Assembly: GCF_001005295.1 (NCBI RefSeq)
Contig: NZ_LBMK01000006.1
Coordinates: forward strand, 881-64,880
From: Streptomyces yangpuensis
GTDB taxonomy: Bacteria; Actinomycetota; Actinomycetes; Streptomycetales; Streptomycetaceae
Length of the DNA stretch: 64,000 nucleotides
Direction of reading: 5' to 3'
The notes under the pieces are model-generated. The model worked only from the letters and a program-made list of their open reading frames with translations. It searched no databases and was not told the origin of the DNA. Position 1 is the stretch's first letter. Each line of letters opens with the position of its first letter. Below, piece after piece: positions 42,764 to 51,345 of the stretch. Made by a program: the position numbers and the translations under genes.

Positions 42764-43124
42764 GGTTGTCCCTGATTCTCATGAGCAGGTTGACGTCGGT
42801 GGTGTCGGAGGCCGCCAGCGGCGGCCGGTGGGTGATCAGCCCGCGTTCGGCGAGTTCGCCGAGGAGCAGCGTCATCGGGGTGAGGCGGATGTTCATCCGC
42901 GCCGCTATCTCCGCGACCGCCCGCCCGCCCGGCGGCGCGCACATGACGAGGATCTCCTGCCACTCGGTGGGGAGTGCCCCGTGCGCGTCGCCGGCGACCG
43001 CCGCCGTGATGGTGGTGTCCATGGTCAGGACGGTGTGCGCAGCGGCCGTACGGCCGTCGGTGAGGGCGTACAGCCGCGTACGGCGGCGGCTTGCGGGCTG
43101 CGGCTGCGACTCGTCCTGCGGCAT
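42750..43124 (-). CDS. cvnC: DUF742 protein CvnC
   Basis: A 124-residue conservon protein with a winged-helix-like middle (GGRAVAEIAARMNIRLTPMTLLLGELAERGLI). ATG 43124 overlaps the cvnB stop by one base (TAATG); its end overlaps cvnD by 14 bases. The N-terminus is Arg/Gln rich. It links the roadblock protein CvnB to the GTPase in the conservon model. Confidence 0.92.
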   Translation of the reverse strand: MPQDESQPQPASRRRTRLYALTDGRTAAAHTVLTMDTTITAAVAGDAHGALPTEWQEILVMCAPPGGRAVAEIAARMNIRLTPMTLLLGELAERGLITHRPPLAASDTTDVNLLMRIRDNLARI

Positions 43125-43543
43125 TACTGGTTCGGCACCTGGCCGCGCTCGGGGGTGCCCAGCCATTCGCCGAGCGCCTGCGCAGTACGGACGGCCTCGC
43201 CGCCGAGCTCGCCGAGGCGCGCCTTGCGGGAGGTCACCACGATGAGGGTGCTGCCCTCGCCGCAGCCGACGATGCAGAGGTATCTGTCGTCCATCTCGAC
43301 GAGCTGGCGGATGACGCGGCCGCCGTCGATCTCGCGGGATATCGCCTTCATCGTGGAGGCGATACCGGAGGCGGCTGCCGCCATGCGCTCGGCCTGGGGC
43401 TGGTCCAGCAGGTAGGCGCTGAGCCGGATGCCGTCGTTGGACAGCAGCACGGCTCCCTGGATGCCGGCGATTCTGCTCAGGTTGTTGTCGAGGACGCTGT
43501 AGATCGCGTCGTTGGATGCTGCGGTGTTCGATGAGGTGGTCAT
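43124..43543 (-). CDS. cvnB: Roadblock/LC7 domain protein CvnB
   Basis: A 139-residue roadblock/LC7 protein (LDNNLSRIAGIQGAVLLSNDGIRLS, DRYLCIVGCGEGSTLIVV, RLGELGGEAVRTAQALGEW). Such proteins act as GTPase regulators; in Streptomyces they sit beside CvnD. The ATG overlaps the CvnA stop by four bases, giving the ordered coupling A-B-C-D. Confidence 0.93.
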   Translation of the reverse strand: MTTSSNTAASNDAIYSVLDNNLSRIAGIQGAVLLSNDGIRLSAYLLDQPQAERMAAAASGIASTMKAISREIDGGRVIRQLVEMDDRYLCIVGCGEGSTLIVVTSRKARLGELGGEAVRTAQALGEWLGTPERGQVPNQ

Positions 43544-45954
43544 GGCTGATCCCGTCGGAGCTCTTCTTCCACTGTCTGGGTCCCCTGTTCGTAGTCCGCC
43601 CAGGCGTCGGCGACCTCTTCGGGGGTCGCGGTGTCCTGGGGAACCCGTGTTTCCGGCGCGCGGGGCGCGCGCAGTTGGTCGGCTATGTGGGTCTGCGGGA
43701 CCCGCTCGGGGAGGGCCGGCCGCGTGGGGGCGGCCGCCGGGGCCGGCCGGGCCGCGGGTACGGCGGCGGCCGCGGGCCGGGGCGCCTTGGTACGCCGGCT
43801 GGGCAGTCCGGCGCTGGTGTGCGCGACCGCCTCGGGCTCGGCGTCCGGCTCGGGCTCGGTGTCCGGCTCCTGCTCCTGCTCCTGCTCCGGCTCGCGCTCC
43901 CGCTCGGGCTCCTCGGCGGTGGCCGGCCCGGGCTCCGACGGAGCGGGCACGGCCGCGGCGGCGGCCGGCTCGGTGGCCGGGGCCGGGAGCGCGGGTTCGC
44001 GGCGGGCCGGCTCGCGCGGGGTCTCCCCCTCGGTCGGCAGCAGCAGCTCGGCCGGCAGGACCACCACCGCGCAGGTGCCCCCGTACACGGAGCGGCGCAG
44101 GGTGACCGTGGCGCCGAGCTGGTCGGCGAGGTGGCCCACGACGAAGAGGCCGAGGCGGTGCGCGTTCTGTGCGAGCACCGAGTACGGCGGGGCCTGGTGC
44201 AGGCGCCCGTTCATCTCCTCGTACCGCTCGGGGCTCACCCGCGGCCCGCGGTCCTCGATCTCGACGGTCAGCCCGTCCGCGACCAGTTCGGCCCGGATGA
44301 CCACCTTGGACTTCGGCGGGGAGAACCGGGTGGCGTTGTCGAGCAGCTCGGCCAGCAGGTGGCTGATCTGGCTGATGACGCTCGGCTCCACGCTGGTCTC
44401 GTCGAGGGCCTGCCGTTCGATGCGCCGGAAGTCCTCGACCTCGGCGGCGGCTTCGCGCAGCAGGTCGGCGACGCGCATGGGCTCGGTGTGCGGGTCGGGG
44501 ACCTCGCCGCCCGCGAGGATGAGGAGGTTCTCGATCTGGCGTCGCATGCCGACCGTCAGCTGGTCGGACCGCATCAACTGGGCGAGCAGCGCCTCGTCGT
44601 GGCCGAAGGTGTCCTGGAGGTCCTCGGTGAGGCTGAGCTGGCGGCTGACGAGGTTCCCGGTGCGCGAGGCGATACCCGAGGCGAACAGGCCGAAGCCGTG
44701 GCGTTCGGCGGCCAGTCTGCGGTGTCCGTCGACCGACACGGAGACGGCCCGGGCGAACGCGTCGCTGATGCGCCCGACCTCGTCCCGGTCGCCGGTGACG
44801 GACGGCAGGGCCTCGGGGTCCACGGTCTGTCCGCGTTCCAGCCGCGCGACGACGTCGGGGAGGGTCTCCTCGGCCACGGTGACCGTGCGTTCGTGCAGTT
44901 CGCGCAGGCGGCGCAGGACGGACCGGGTGGTGAACACGACCACGACGACGACGGCCAGCAGCCCGCCGCCGCTCCCGGCTATCAGCCAGGCGACCTCGGC
45001 CTGCAGTTCCGCGGCCTTGGCCTCGCCGCGGGCGAGGACCGAACGGGCCAGGTCGATGTTGAGGGTGGTCATCTGCACGGAGAAGTTGGCGTGCGCGGAC
45101 TTCCAGCCGCCGACCTCGGCGGGCACCTTGATGCCGGCGACGGTGTCCTTGTGCCCGGAGAGGACCGCGTTCTCGATGCGCGTCTTCGCCTGCCAGTCCT
45201 CGGAGCCGACGACCCGTTCGTAGAACCGCTCGTCCCGCTCCGTCAGGTGCGGGACGATCAGCGCCTCGTGGAGGTAGCGCTGGGCGCCCAGGGAACTGAC
45301 GAACTGGTCGTAGCCGACGAAGCTGAGTTCCCCGGACGGTCCGGCGAGGGCCAGGACAGTGTCCTCACGGGCCACCATCTCGGTGGCCTGGAGCATCGAC
45401 ACGACGGGGCGGCTCGCCTGGGCGAGTTCGGCGTCCTCCGCGTGGCTGAACTCCTGCTGGTAGACCTGGATGACCTTTCCGATCACATCGGAGTAGTAGG
45501 CCAGGGTGCTGTCGGCGCCGCCGCTGCGGGTGTCCGCGCGCTGGCGGTACGCGGGCAGTCGGTCGAGCTGCCGGGTCACCTCGGTGAAGGACCTCGACGG
45601 ATCGTCCGCGAGGCGGCGGAACTCGGCCGCGGCCGTGTCCGTGGCGGCGCGGCGTATGCGCAGTTCGGCCTCGGCCCCGTCGGTGCCCGCCCACTGGGCC
45701 GCGGTCGCCGTCCGTTCCTCCTGCATGTCGACCAGGAGCGTGTAGAGCGGTGCGCCGACCCGCTCGGCGGCCTCCACGTCGGCCCGCAGCCGCGCCGACT
45801 GCTCCAGCAACCGTTCGGCGGTCACCGTGACTTGGGTGCCCATCGCCACGGTGGGAACCACGGCCAGCCAGATCAGGAGGGTGCGCAGGCGCACGTTGCG
45901 CCACCGACGCGTCGTCGACTGCCCTCTTACGCCTTCGGGTTCTATGGGAGACAT
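43540..45954 (-). CDS. cvnA: Conservon sensor kinase-like protein CvnA
   Basis: An 804-residue membrane sensor. A first helix (LRTLLIWLAVVPTVAMGTQVTV) is followed by a large extracellular NIT (nitrate/nitrite sensing-like) domain, a second helix (AWLIAGSGGGLLAVVVVVVF), a HAMP-like linker and a HATPase domain with N-box AELLDNATRFSPPKSKVVIRA and G-box EDRGPRVSPE. The histidine-box is weak (LTEDLQDTF). The C-terminal ~150 residues are disordered with Glu/Pro repeats (REREPEQEQEQEPDTEPEPD) and several Ala/Pro blocks. ATG 45954 follows a GAGGA site; the frame continues upstream without similarity. Ligand and output are unknown. Confidence 0.9.
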   Translation of the reverse strand: MSPIEPEGVRGQSTTRRWRNVRLRTLLIWLAVVPTVAMGTQVTVTAERLLEQSARLRADVEAAERVGAPLYTLLVDMQEERTATAAQWAGTDGAEAELRIRRAATDTAAAEFRRLADDPSRSFTEVTRQLDRLPAYRQRADTRSGGADSTLAYYSDVIGKVIQVYQQEFSHAEDAELAQASRPVVSMLQATEMVAREDTVLALAGPSGELSFVGYDQFVSSLGAQRYLHEALIVPHLTERDERFYERVVGSEDWQAKTRIENAVLSGHKDTVAGIKVPAEVGGWKSAHANFSVQMTTLNIDLARSVLARGEAKAAELQAEVAWLIAGSGGGLLAVVVVVVFTTRSVLRRLRELHERTVTVAEETLPDVVARLERGQTVDPEALPSVTGDRDEVGRISDAFARAVSVSVDGHRRLAAERHGFGLFASGIASRTGNLVSRQLSLTEDLQDTFGHDEALLAQLMRSDQLTVGMRRQIENLLILAGGEVPDPHTEPMRVADLLREAAAEVEDFRRIERQALDETSVEPSVISQISHLLAELLDNATRFSPPKSKVVIRAELVADGLTVEIEDRGPRVSPERYEEMNGRLHQAPPYSVLAQNAHRLGLFVVGHLADQLGATVTLRRSVYGGTCAVVVLPAELLLPTEGETPREPARREPALPAPATEPAAAAAVPAPSEPGPATAEEPEREREPEQEQEQEPDTEPEPDAEPEAVAHTSAGLPSRRTKAPRPAAAAVPAARPAPAAAPTRPALPERVPQTHIADQLRAPRAPETRVPQDTATPEEVADAWADYEQGTQTVEEELRRDQP

Positions 45955-46271
45955 CGGTCCTCGGGGGCGGGGGGCGGCTGGGGACGTCAGGGGTGGCCGA
46001 ACGGCCGGACCGGGCACGGGACTGCGGAGGGGACGACCGCAACGGGTGTGGTCGTGACGGGATGTGAGGGGCCGATCATAACCAGACAGACGGAAGAAAC
46101 GGATAGGTGTCTTCACAGGCCGAACGTGCTATCTCCGTGGGATCGCCCCAGGCCAGAGACCGGATCGGAATCGAACCGCGACGTCCCCGACATCATCCCC
46201 GTCCGGTTCCGGACACGACGAGGCCCTCCCGGCCCGCAGGGGGCCGGGAGGGCCTGTCGGTGTCCTGAGGG
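45955..46271. promoter_or_regulatory. Control region upstream of cvnA, including the msrB terminator
   Basis: About 317 bases without a gene separate the cvnA start from the msrB stop; both genes are on the minus strand. The right part holds the msrB hairpin. The segment next to cvnA is GC-rich, and the middle (around 46070-46130) is relatively AT-rich, suggesting where the cvn promoter lies. No consensus pair was assigned. Confidence 0.35.
46222..46254 (-). terminator. Hairpin terminator downstream of msrB
   Basis: GGCCCTCCCGGCCC (46222-46235), loop GCAGG, and the exact complement (46241-46254) form a 14-bp stem just downstream of the msrB stop. Confidence 0.8.
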
Positions 46272-46685
46272 TCAGCCCGCGTCGGAGGCCGGGGTCAGGC
46301 GCAGCGAGATGCTGTTGATGCAGTACCGCTGGTCCGTGGGCGTCGGGTAGCCCTCGCCCTCGAAGACGTGGCCCAGGTGGGAGCCGCACGTCGCGCAGCG
46401 GACCTCGGTGCGGACCATGCCGTGCGAGGTGTCGGCGAGCAGCTCGACGGCGTCTGTGTCCTTCGGGTCGAAGAAGGACGGCCAGCCGCAGTGCGAGTCG
46501 AACTTCTCCGAGGAACGGAACAGCTCGGCCCCGCAGCCGCGACAGGAGTAGACGCCCTCCGTCTTGGTGTCGGTGTACTCACCGCGGAAGGCCGGCTCGG
46601 TGCCGGCGAGACGCAGCACCTGGTATTCGGACGGGGTCAGCTCCGCCTGCCACTGCTCGTCCGTCTTCTCGACCTCATACGACAT
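46272..46685 (-). CDS. msrB: Peptide-methionine (R)-S-oxide reductase MsrB
   Basis: A 137-residue enzyme that repairs methionine-R-sulfoxide in proteins. Zinc cysteine pairs VYSCRGCGAELF and VRCATCGSHLGHVF, the active-site QRYCINSISLRL with the catalytic Cys near the C-terminus, and the HCGWPSF motif are all intact. The ATG at 46685 begins MSYEVEKTDEQW as in the family. It lies 24 bases downstream of murC on the same strand. Confidence 0.97.
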   Translation of the reverse strand: MSYEVEKTDEQWQAELTPSEYQVLRLAGTEPAFRGEYTDTKTEGVYSCRGCGAELFRSSEKFDSHCGWPSFFDPKDTDAVELLADTSHGMVRTEVRCATCGSHLGHVFEGEGYPTPTDQRYCINSISLRLTPASDAG

Positions 46686-46708
46686 GACTCTCCCGCTCCC
46701 TCGTTCCG

Positions 46709-48106
46709 TCAGCTCGACAGGCGGGCGAGGATGGCCGGACCGAGGTCCGTGACGTCGCCCGCGCCCATGGTGAGAACGAGATCTCCGGGCTTGGCCATTC
46801 CCGCGATGACGTCGGCGACGGCCGTCTTGTCGTGCTCGGCGGTGACGTCCGCGCCCTCGGCCCGGGCGGCCGCGATGATGATCTCGCTGGTGACGCCGGG
46901 GACCGGGTCCTCGCGGGCGGGGTAGATGTCCAGGACGACGGAGGCGTCGGCGAGGGCGAGGGCCTGGCCCATCTCCTTGCCCAGCTCCTGGGTGCGGGAG
47001 AAGAGGTGCGGCTGGAAGACGACCAGGATGCGGGAGTCGCCGGCGGCTCCGCGGATGGCCTCCAGGTCGGCGTTCATCTCGGTCGGGTGGTGCGCGTAGG
47101 AGTCGATGACCTGGACGCCGGCGGCCTCGCCCTTGAGCTGGAGGCGGCGCTTGACTCCGGTGTACTTGCCGAGCGCGGAGGCCAGGTTGTGCGCGGGGAT
47201 GCCGAGGGCCACGCCCGCGGCGAGGGCGGCGACCGCGTTGTGGGCGTAGTGGCGGCCGGGGACGGAGACGGTGAAGGTGAGCATCCGGCCGTCCAGGACC
47301 ACGGTGACCTCGCTGGTCAGACCACGCGGGGTGATCTTGGTGATCCGGATGTCGGCATCCTCCTCCTCGCCGTACGTGACGACGGTGAGGCCCTCGCGGC
47401 CCGCGACGCGGCGGGCGATCTCGGCGGCGCCCTCCTGGCCGTGGGCGACGACCAGGGTGCCGCCGGGCACGATCTTGCCGACGAAGGTCTCGAAGGACTC
47501 GTGGATCTCGTCGATCGACGCGTAGTTCGCGTGGTGGTCGAGTTCCGCGTTGAGGATGATCGCGACCTGCGGGGTGTACTTGTGGAAGGACCGGTCGCTC
47601 TCGTCGGCCTCGGCCACGAAGATGTCGCCCTCGCCGTGGTGGGCGTTGGAGCCCGGGGCGTCGAGGTCGCCGCCGATGGCGTAGGAGGGGTCCAGGCCCA
47701 GGGCCGAGAGGGAGACCGCCAGCATCGAGGTGGTGGTGGTCTTGCCGTGGGTGCCGGCGACGGCGATCGGACGCAGCCGGTCCATCAGGGCGGCGAGGGC
47801 GTCGGAGCGGTGCACGACGGGGATGCCGAGCTCGGCGGCGCGGGCCAGCTCGGGGTTGTCGGCGCGGATGGCGCTGGAGACGACCACGCAGGTGGAGTCG
47901 GGGGCGAGGTTGTCGGCCGCGTGTCCGCCGTGGACGGTGACGCCGTGGGCGCGCAGGGCCTCGGCGGTCTCGGAGTCGCCGCGGGCGTCGCTGCCGGCGA
48001 CCTTCCCCCCGCGCTGGGCCAGGATCTTCGCGATGCCGGACATGCCGGCGCCGCCGATGCCGATGAAGTGGGGCCGTTCCATGGCGGTCGGCAGGCCGGG
48101 CTTCAT
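46709..48106 (-). CDS. murC: UDP-N-acetylmuramate--L-alanine ligase MurC
   Basis: A 465-residue Mur ligase that adds L-Ala to UDP-MurNAc in peptidoglycan synthesis. Nucleotide motif FIGIGGAGMSGIAKIL at the start, ATP loop AVAGTHGKTTTTSML, VAEADESDRSF, ILNAELDHHANY, and the C-terminal domain SYAHHPTEM with HLFSRTQEL. All domains complete. ATG 48106 is preceded by GGAG. Away from the dcw cluster, as usual for this gene in Streptomyces. Confidence 0.97.
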   Translation of the reverse strand: MKPGLPTAMERPHFIGIGGAGMSGIAKILAQRGGKVAGSDARGDSETAEALRAHGVTVHGGHAADNLAPDSTCVVVSSAIRADNPELARAAELGIPVVHRSDALAALMDRLRPIAVAGTHGKTTTTSMLAVSLSALGLDPSYAIGGDLDAPGSNAHHGEGDIFVAEADESDRSFHKYTPQVAIILNAELDHHANYASIDEIHESFETFVGKIVPGGTLVVAHGQEGAAEIARRVAGREGLTVVTYGEEEDADIRITKITPRGLTSEVTVVLDGRMLTFTVSVPGRHYAHNAVAALAAGVALGIPAHNLASALGKYTGVKRRLQLKGEAAGVQVIDSYAHHPTEMNADLEAIRGAAGDSRILVVFQPHLFSRTQELGKEMGQALALADASVVLDIYPAREDPVPGVTSEIIIAAARAEGADVTAEHDKTAVADVIAGMAKPGDLVLTMGAGDVTDLGPAILARLSS

Positions 48107-48144
48107 TCAGGTCGCTCCAGGATCGAGTGCGGTGCTTGTGTGCG

Positions 48145-48199
48145 TCGGGCGCTGGGACCCGGTCGGGCGCTGGGGCCCAGCCGGGCGCTGGGGCCCAAG
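48145..48199. repeat. Three ~18-base repeats between murC and the small protein gene
   Basis: CGGGCGCTGGGACCCGGT-like units occur three times in a row (about 48145, 48163 and 48182). They contain GGGCGCTGGGGCCC-type self-complementary segments and may act as a transcription end. No protein is encoded. Confidence 0.5.
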
Positions 48200-48200
48200 C

Positions 48201-48668
48201 CTATTCGTTGTGGGCGAAGAGCTTGAGCACGGGAACGCCGACCTTGTGGCGCGCCCGCGAGGCCCAGTCCCGGTGGAAGAACTCCTCCACGAAGTGCGGC
48301 GAGGTCAGGACGATCACCTCGTCGGCGCCGGTCTCGTCCACGACGGACTGCAGTTTGTCGAGCGGGTGCTTCTCGACGATCTGCCCGACGGCCTTGGCGC
48401 CCTTCTGTCGCAGGGCGTTCAGGGAGTGCGCGAGGGCCTGCGCGGCGGGGCCGAGCGCGTCCTCGCCCTCGGGTTCGTCGCCCTCACGGATGGCCTCCGG
48501 GAGCTCACCGAGCGCGACGTCGTCGATGGCGCGCAGCAGTCGGTCCTGGTCGCCCCGGGGTTGCATGAGGACGACGAAGGAGACCGGGTCGTCTCCGTGG
48601 AGGCTGGTGACGAAGTCCACGTCCACCGTGGTCAGCGGCTGCTCGATCATCAATACGCTCGTGAACAC
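48201..48668 (-). CDS. Small conserved cytoplasmic protein, often annotated indole-3-glycerol phosphate synthase in Streptomyces
   Basis: A 155-residue protein whose fold looks alpha/beta (VDVDFVTSLHGDDPVSFVVLMQPR, EVIVLTSPHFVEEFFHRDW, HKVGVPVLKLF at the end). GTG 48668 has AAGGAGAGGG upstream, whereas the ATG at 48686 has none. The many acidic residues and the strand-helix ending recall USP-like proteins. The name indole-3-glycerol phosphate synthase, which I recall being used for homologues, is not supported: it is half the size and lacks the TIM barrel motifs. Function unknown. It lies upstream of murC on the same strand. Confidence 0.72.
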   Translation of the reverse strand: MFTSVLMIEQPLTTVDVDFVTSLHGDDPVSFVVLMQPRGDQDRLLRAIDDVALGELPEAIREGDEPEGEDALGPAAQALAHSLNALRQKGAKAVGQIVEKHPLDKLQSVVDETGADEVIVLTSPHFVEEFFHRDWASRARHKVGVPVLKLFAHNE

Positions 48669-48804
48669 GGACGCCCTCTCCTTCATGGGCCCGAGGCCGG
48701 TCGGCCGGCCCCTGCGGAAACCATCCTGCCCCGCTGTCGCACGGGGCCTGCGCAGGTATATGTGCCCAGCGGAAGCAAAGCGGAACGGGAAATTCCGCCC
48801 CTTG

Positions 48805-49587
48805 TCAGATCCGACGGTAGCTCGTGAACAGGAACCCGGCCTCCTCCAGTACGCAGGCGGGCGCGAGCCGGTGCGGAACCGTGACGGAAGGCCCTCCGGC
48901 GATGCGCTGGGCGCCGCCCGCCGTGAGCGTCGGGGAGATCGTCAGGCACAGCTCGTCCAGTACGTCGGCGGCCACGAACTGGCCCAGCAGCCGGGGCCCG
49001 CCCTCGGTGAGCTGACGGCGCAGCCCCCGCCCGGCGAGCTCCCGTACGGCCCGGGCCACGTCGACGGAGGCCCCGTCACCGGCCACCACCACCTCGGCCC
49101 CGGCCGCCCGGGCCTCGGCCACCCGGCCGGCGGGTGCTGCGGCGCCGGTGACCACCAGGGTCGGCACCAGCGGGGAGGTGAACAGGGGCAGCGAGAAGTC
49201 CAGGTCCATGGCGGCGGTGATCACGGCGATGGCGGGGGCCGGGCCCTGCCCGGCGGCGGCGCGGCGGGCGGCGAACGCCTCCCGGGCGCGGGCCGGGCGG
49301 TAGCCCTCCTGGCGAACCGTTTCCGCGCCGACAACCACCACGTCGGCCAGCGCCCGCAGGGTGCCGAAGATCCGCATGTCGGTCTCGCCGGAGATGGGCT
49401 GGGAGCGGCCGTCGTGCTGGGCGGCGCCGTCCAGGGTGGAGACCATGTTGGCCCGCAGCCAGTGGCCGTCCGCCGCCAGGGCGGGGTAGGCGTAGGCGTC
49501 CGCGAGCTCGTCGAGCGACCACTCCCGGTCCGCCCCGTCCTGGCTCCGGGCTGGTGTCTGATCGGTCACAGGGAACAGGCGTCGCAT
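48805..49587 (-). CDS. Pyrimidine reductase family protein (RibD C-terminal domain)
   Basis: A 260-residue RibD-C/dihydrofolate reductase-fold protein. MVSTLDGAAQHDGRSQPISGETDMRIFGTLRALADVVVVGAETV and RRQLTEGGPRLLGQFVAADVLDELCLTISP are the standard motifs for NADPH-dependent reduction of the ribosylamino-pyrimidine in riboflavin synthesis. There is no deaminase domain, and no rib genes nearby, so the physiological substrate may differ. It is divergent from zapE with only 36 bases between starts. Confidence 0.9.
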   Translation of the reverse strand: MRRLFPVTDQTPARSQDGADREWSLDELADAYAYPALAADGHWLRANMVSTLDGAAQHDGRSQPISGETDMRIFGTLRALADVVVVGAETVRQEGYRPARAREAFAARRAAAGQGPAPAIAVITAAMDLDFSLPLFTSPLVPTLVVTGAAAPAGRVAEARAAGAEVVVAGDGASVDVARAVRELAGRGLRRQLTEGGPRLLGQFVAADVLDELCLTISPTLTAGGAQRIAGGPSVTVPHRLAPACVLEEAGFLFTSYRRI

Positions 49588-49609
49588 CGGTGCAGTGTGC
49601 CACGCCCCG

Positions 49610-49626
49610 TAGAGTTAAGGGCTGTG
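49610..49626 (+). promoter_or_regulatory. Putative -10 box and short-leader start of zapE
   Basis: TAGAGT (49610-49615) lies eight bases before the GTG at 49624. Transcription would begin at or just before the start codon. An AAGGG within those bases is too close to serve as a ribosome site. Confidence 0.4.
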
Positions 49627-50727
49627 TCGACATCACTCTCCACCTCCGGTTCCCTCTCCGGTCGGCCCCCGATAGCCGACGCCGGGCCGCAGGCCCTGTG
49701 CGCGCGGGAGCCGCGGGTTCCCGCCGAACGGCTGGTGGCCGAGATGGTGCCGCCGCCGCGGTTCGACTCCGTCCGCTTCGACACGTACAACCCGGACCCG
49801 GCCCAGCCGAGCCAGGCCGAGGCGGTCACCGTGCTGAGCGGCTTCGCCGCGGGCCTCGGCGGGGCGCACGCGAGCGGCGCCGGGAAGAGGCGCTGGTTCT
49901 CGAAGAAGCCCGCGGCCCCCGCCGCGCCGCGCGGGGTCTACCTCGACGGCGGCTACGGCGTCGGCAAGACCCACCTGCTCGCCTCCCTGTGGCACGCCAC
50001 CCCGGCCGAGCCCGCGCTCAAGGCCTTCGGCACCTTCGTGGAGCTCACGAACCTGGTGGGCGCGCTCGGCTTCCAGCAGACCGTGCAGACCCTGGGCGGG
50101 CACCGGCTGCTGTGCATCGACGAGTTCGAACTGGACGACCCGGGCGACACCGTGCTGGTGTCCTCGCTGCTCAGCCGCCTCGTGGAGCAGGGTGTGGCGC
50201 TGGCCGCCACCTCCAACACGCTGCCCGGCAAGCTCGGCGAGGGCCGCTTCGCCGCCGCGGACTTCCTGCGGGAGATCCAGGGGCTGTCGGCGCACTTCCG
50301 GCCGCTGCGGATCGACGGCCAGGACTACCGCCACCGCGGCCTGCCGGAGGCCCCGGCGCCGTTCTCCGACGAGCAGGTCGCCAAGGCCGCGTACGCGACC
50401 GAGGGCGCGAGCCTGGACGACTTCCCCGGGCTGCTGGAACACCTGGCCCGGGTCCACCCGAGCCGCTACGGCGCGCTGACCGACTCGATCACGGCGGTCT
50501 GCCTGACCGACGTCGGCCCGGTGCCGGACCAGTCCACCGCGCTGCGGCTGGTGGTCCTGGCCGACCGGCTGTACGACCGTGAGGTCCCGGTCCTGGCCTC
50601 CGGTGTCCCCTTCGACAAGCTGTTCAGCGAGGAGATGCTGAACGGCGGTTACCGGAAGAAGTACTTCCGCGCCATATCGCGGCTCACCGCGCTGGCGCGC
50701 GACGCGAAACCCCTGGTGTCCCAGTAG
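49624..50727 (+). CDS. zapE: Cell division protein ZapE (AFG1-like ATPase)
   Basis: A 367-residue P-loop ATPase of the ZapE/AFG1 family. Walker A GVYLDGGYGVGKTHLLASLWHA, Walker B RLLCIDEFELDDPGDT, then sensor-type TSNTLPGKLGEGRF and C-terminal LYDREVPVLASGVPFDKLF with GGYRKKYFRAISRL. ZapE binds and destabilises FtsZ in E. coli; in actinobacteria the role is inferred by similarity. GTG 49624 sits at the edge of a TAGAGT box (see promoter). The terminator at 50737 follows. Confidence 0.93.
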   Translation: MSTSLSTSGSLSGRPPIADAGPQALCAREPRVPAERLVAEMVPPPRFDSVRFDTYNPDPAQPSQAEAVTVLSGFAAGLGGAHASGAGKRRWFSKKPAAPAAPRGVYLDGGYGVGKTHLLASLWHATPAEPALKAFGTFVELTNLVGALGFQQTVQTLGGHRLLCIDEFELDDPGDTVLVSSLLSRLVEQGVALAATSNTLPGKLGEGRFAAADFLREIQGLSAHFRPLRIDGQDYRHRGLPEAPAPFSDEQVAKAAYATEGASLDDFPGLLEHLARVHPSRYGALTDSITAVCLTDVGPVPDQSTALRLVVLADRLYDREVPVLASGVPFDKLFSEEMLNGGYRKKYFRAISRLTALARDAKPLVSQ

Positions 50728-50736
50728 GTTTGGGAA

Positions 50737-50767
50737 GGCCGGGCCCCCTCTCGGGAGCCCGGCCGTT
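50737..50767 (+). terminator. Hairpin terminator after zapE
   Basis: GGCCGGGC (50737-50744) and GCCCGGCC (50757-50764) pair around a 12-base loop, followed by GTTT. It lies just after the zapE stop and before the OsmC ribosome site. Confidence 0.7.
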
Positions 50768-50792
50768 TCCCCACCTCTGCGAAGGGATCACC

Positions 50793-51218
50793 ATGGCCAC
50801 CACGCGTCACGCGCACACCGTCTGGGAAGGCGACCTGCTGAAGGGCAAGGGCGTCGTCAGCCTCGACTCCTCGGGCATCGGTTCGTACGACGTCTCCTGG
50901 CCCGCCCGCTCCGAGGCCGCGAACGGCAAGACCAGCCCGGAAGAGCTGATCGCCGCCGCCCACTCCAGCTGCTTCTCGATGGCGCTGTCCCACGGCCTCG
51001 CGGGCGCGGGCACCCCGCCCACCCGCCTGGAGACCAAGGCCGACGTCACCTTCCAGCCCGGCGAGGGCATCACCGGCATCCACCTGACCGTCGAGGGTGA
51101 GGTCCCGGGCCTGGACAACGACGCCTTCGTCGCCGCCGCCGAGGACGCGAAGAAGAACTGCCCGGTAAGCCAGGCCCTGACGGGCACGACGATCACCCTG
51201 AGCGCCAAGCTCGCCTGA
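50793..51218 (+). CDS. OsmC-family peroxidase
   Basis: A 141-residue OsmC/Ohr-type thiol peroxidase. The two active cysteines are in AAHSSCFSMALSHGL and KKNCPVSQAL, with the expected spacing. It reduces organic hydroperoxides. The ATG has the GAAGGGATC ribosome site. It is preceded by the zapE terminator and followed by a bidirectional hairpin facing the amidohydrolase gene. Confidence 0.93.
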   Translation: MATTRHAHTVWEGDLLKGKGVVSLDSSGIGSYDVSWPARSEAANGKTSPEELIAAAHSSCFSMALSHGLAGAGTPPTRLETKADVTFQPGEGITGIHLTVEGEVPGLDNDAFVAAAEDAKKNCPVSQALTGTTITLSAKLA

Positions 51219-51230
51219 TCACGGCCGACG

Positions 51231-51265
51231 GGGGTACGGGGCCGCACGGCGCGGCCCCGTCCCCC
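51231..51265. terminator. Bidirectional GC hairpin between convergent OsmC and amidohydrolase genes
   Basis: ACGGGGCCGC (51236-51245), loop ACGGC, GCGGCCCCGT (51251-51260) form a perfect 10-bp stem, with further G-C pairs around a one-base bulge. It lies between the convergent stops. Confidence 0.75.
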
Positions 51266-51283
51266 TGCGGCACTTACCCCTGC

Positions 51284-51345
51284 GGCTCGGGCCGTCGGGG
51301 CTCGGGCCGTCGGGGCTCAGGCCGTAGAGGCTCAGGCCGTCGCAA
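51284..51345. repeat. Four ~15-base repeats at the 3' end of the amidohydrolase gene
   Basis: GGCTCGGGCCGTCGG-like units are repeated about four times, the last overlapping the stop of the amidohydrolase gene. Variation of the copy number could change the gene's C-terminus. Confidence 0.55.

Noticed and set aside
46150..46192. A tRNA T-arm-like sequence (GGTTCGATTCC on the minus strand)
   Set aside because: The T-stem does not pair beyond a few bases and no D-arm or anticodon arm is present. Only one tRNA, at 32318, folds properly.
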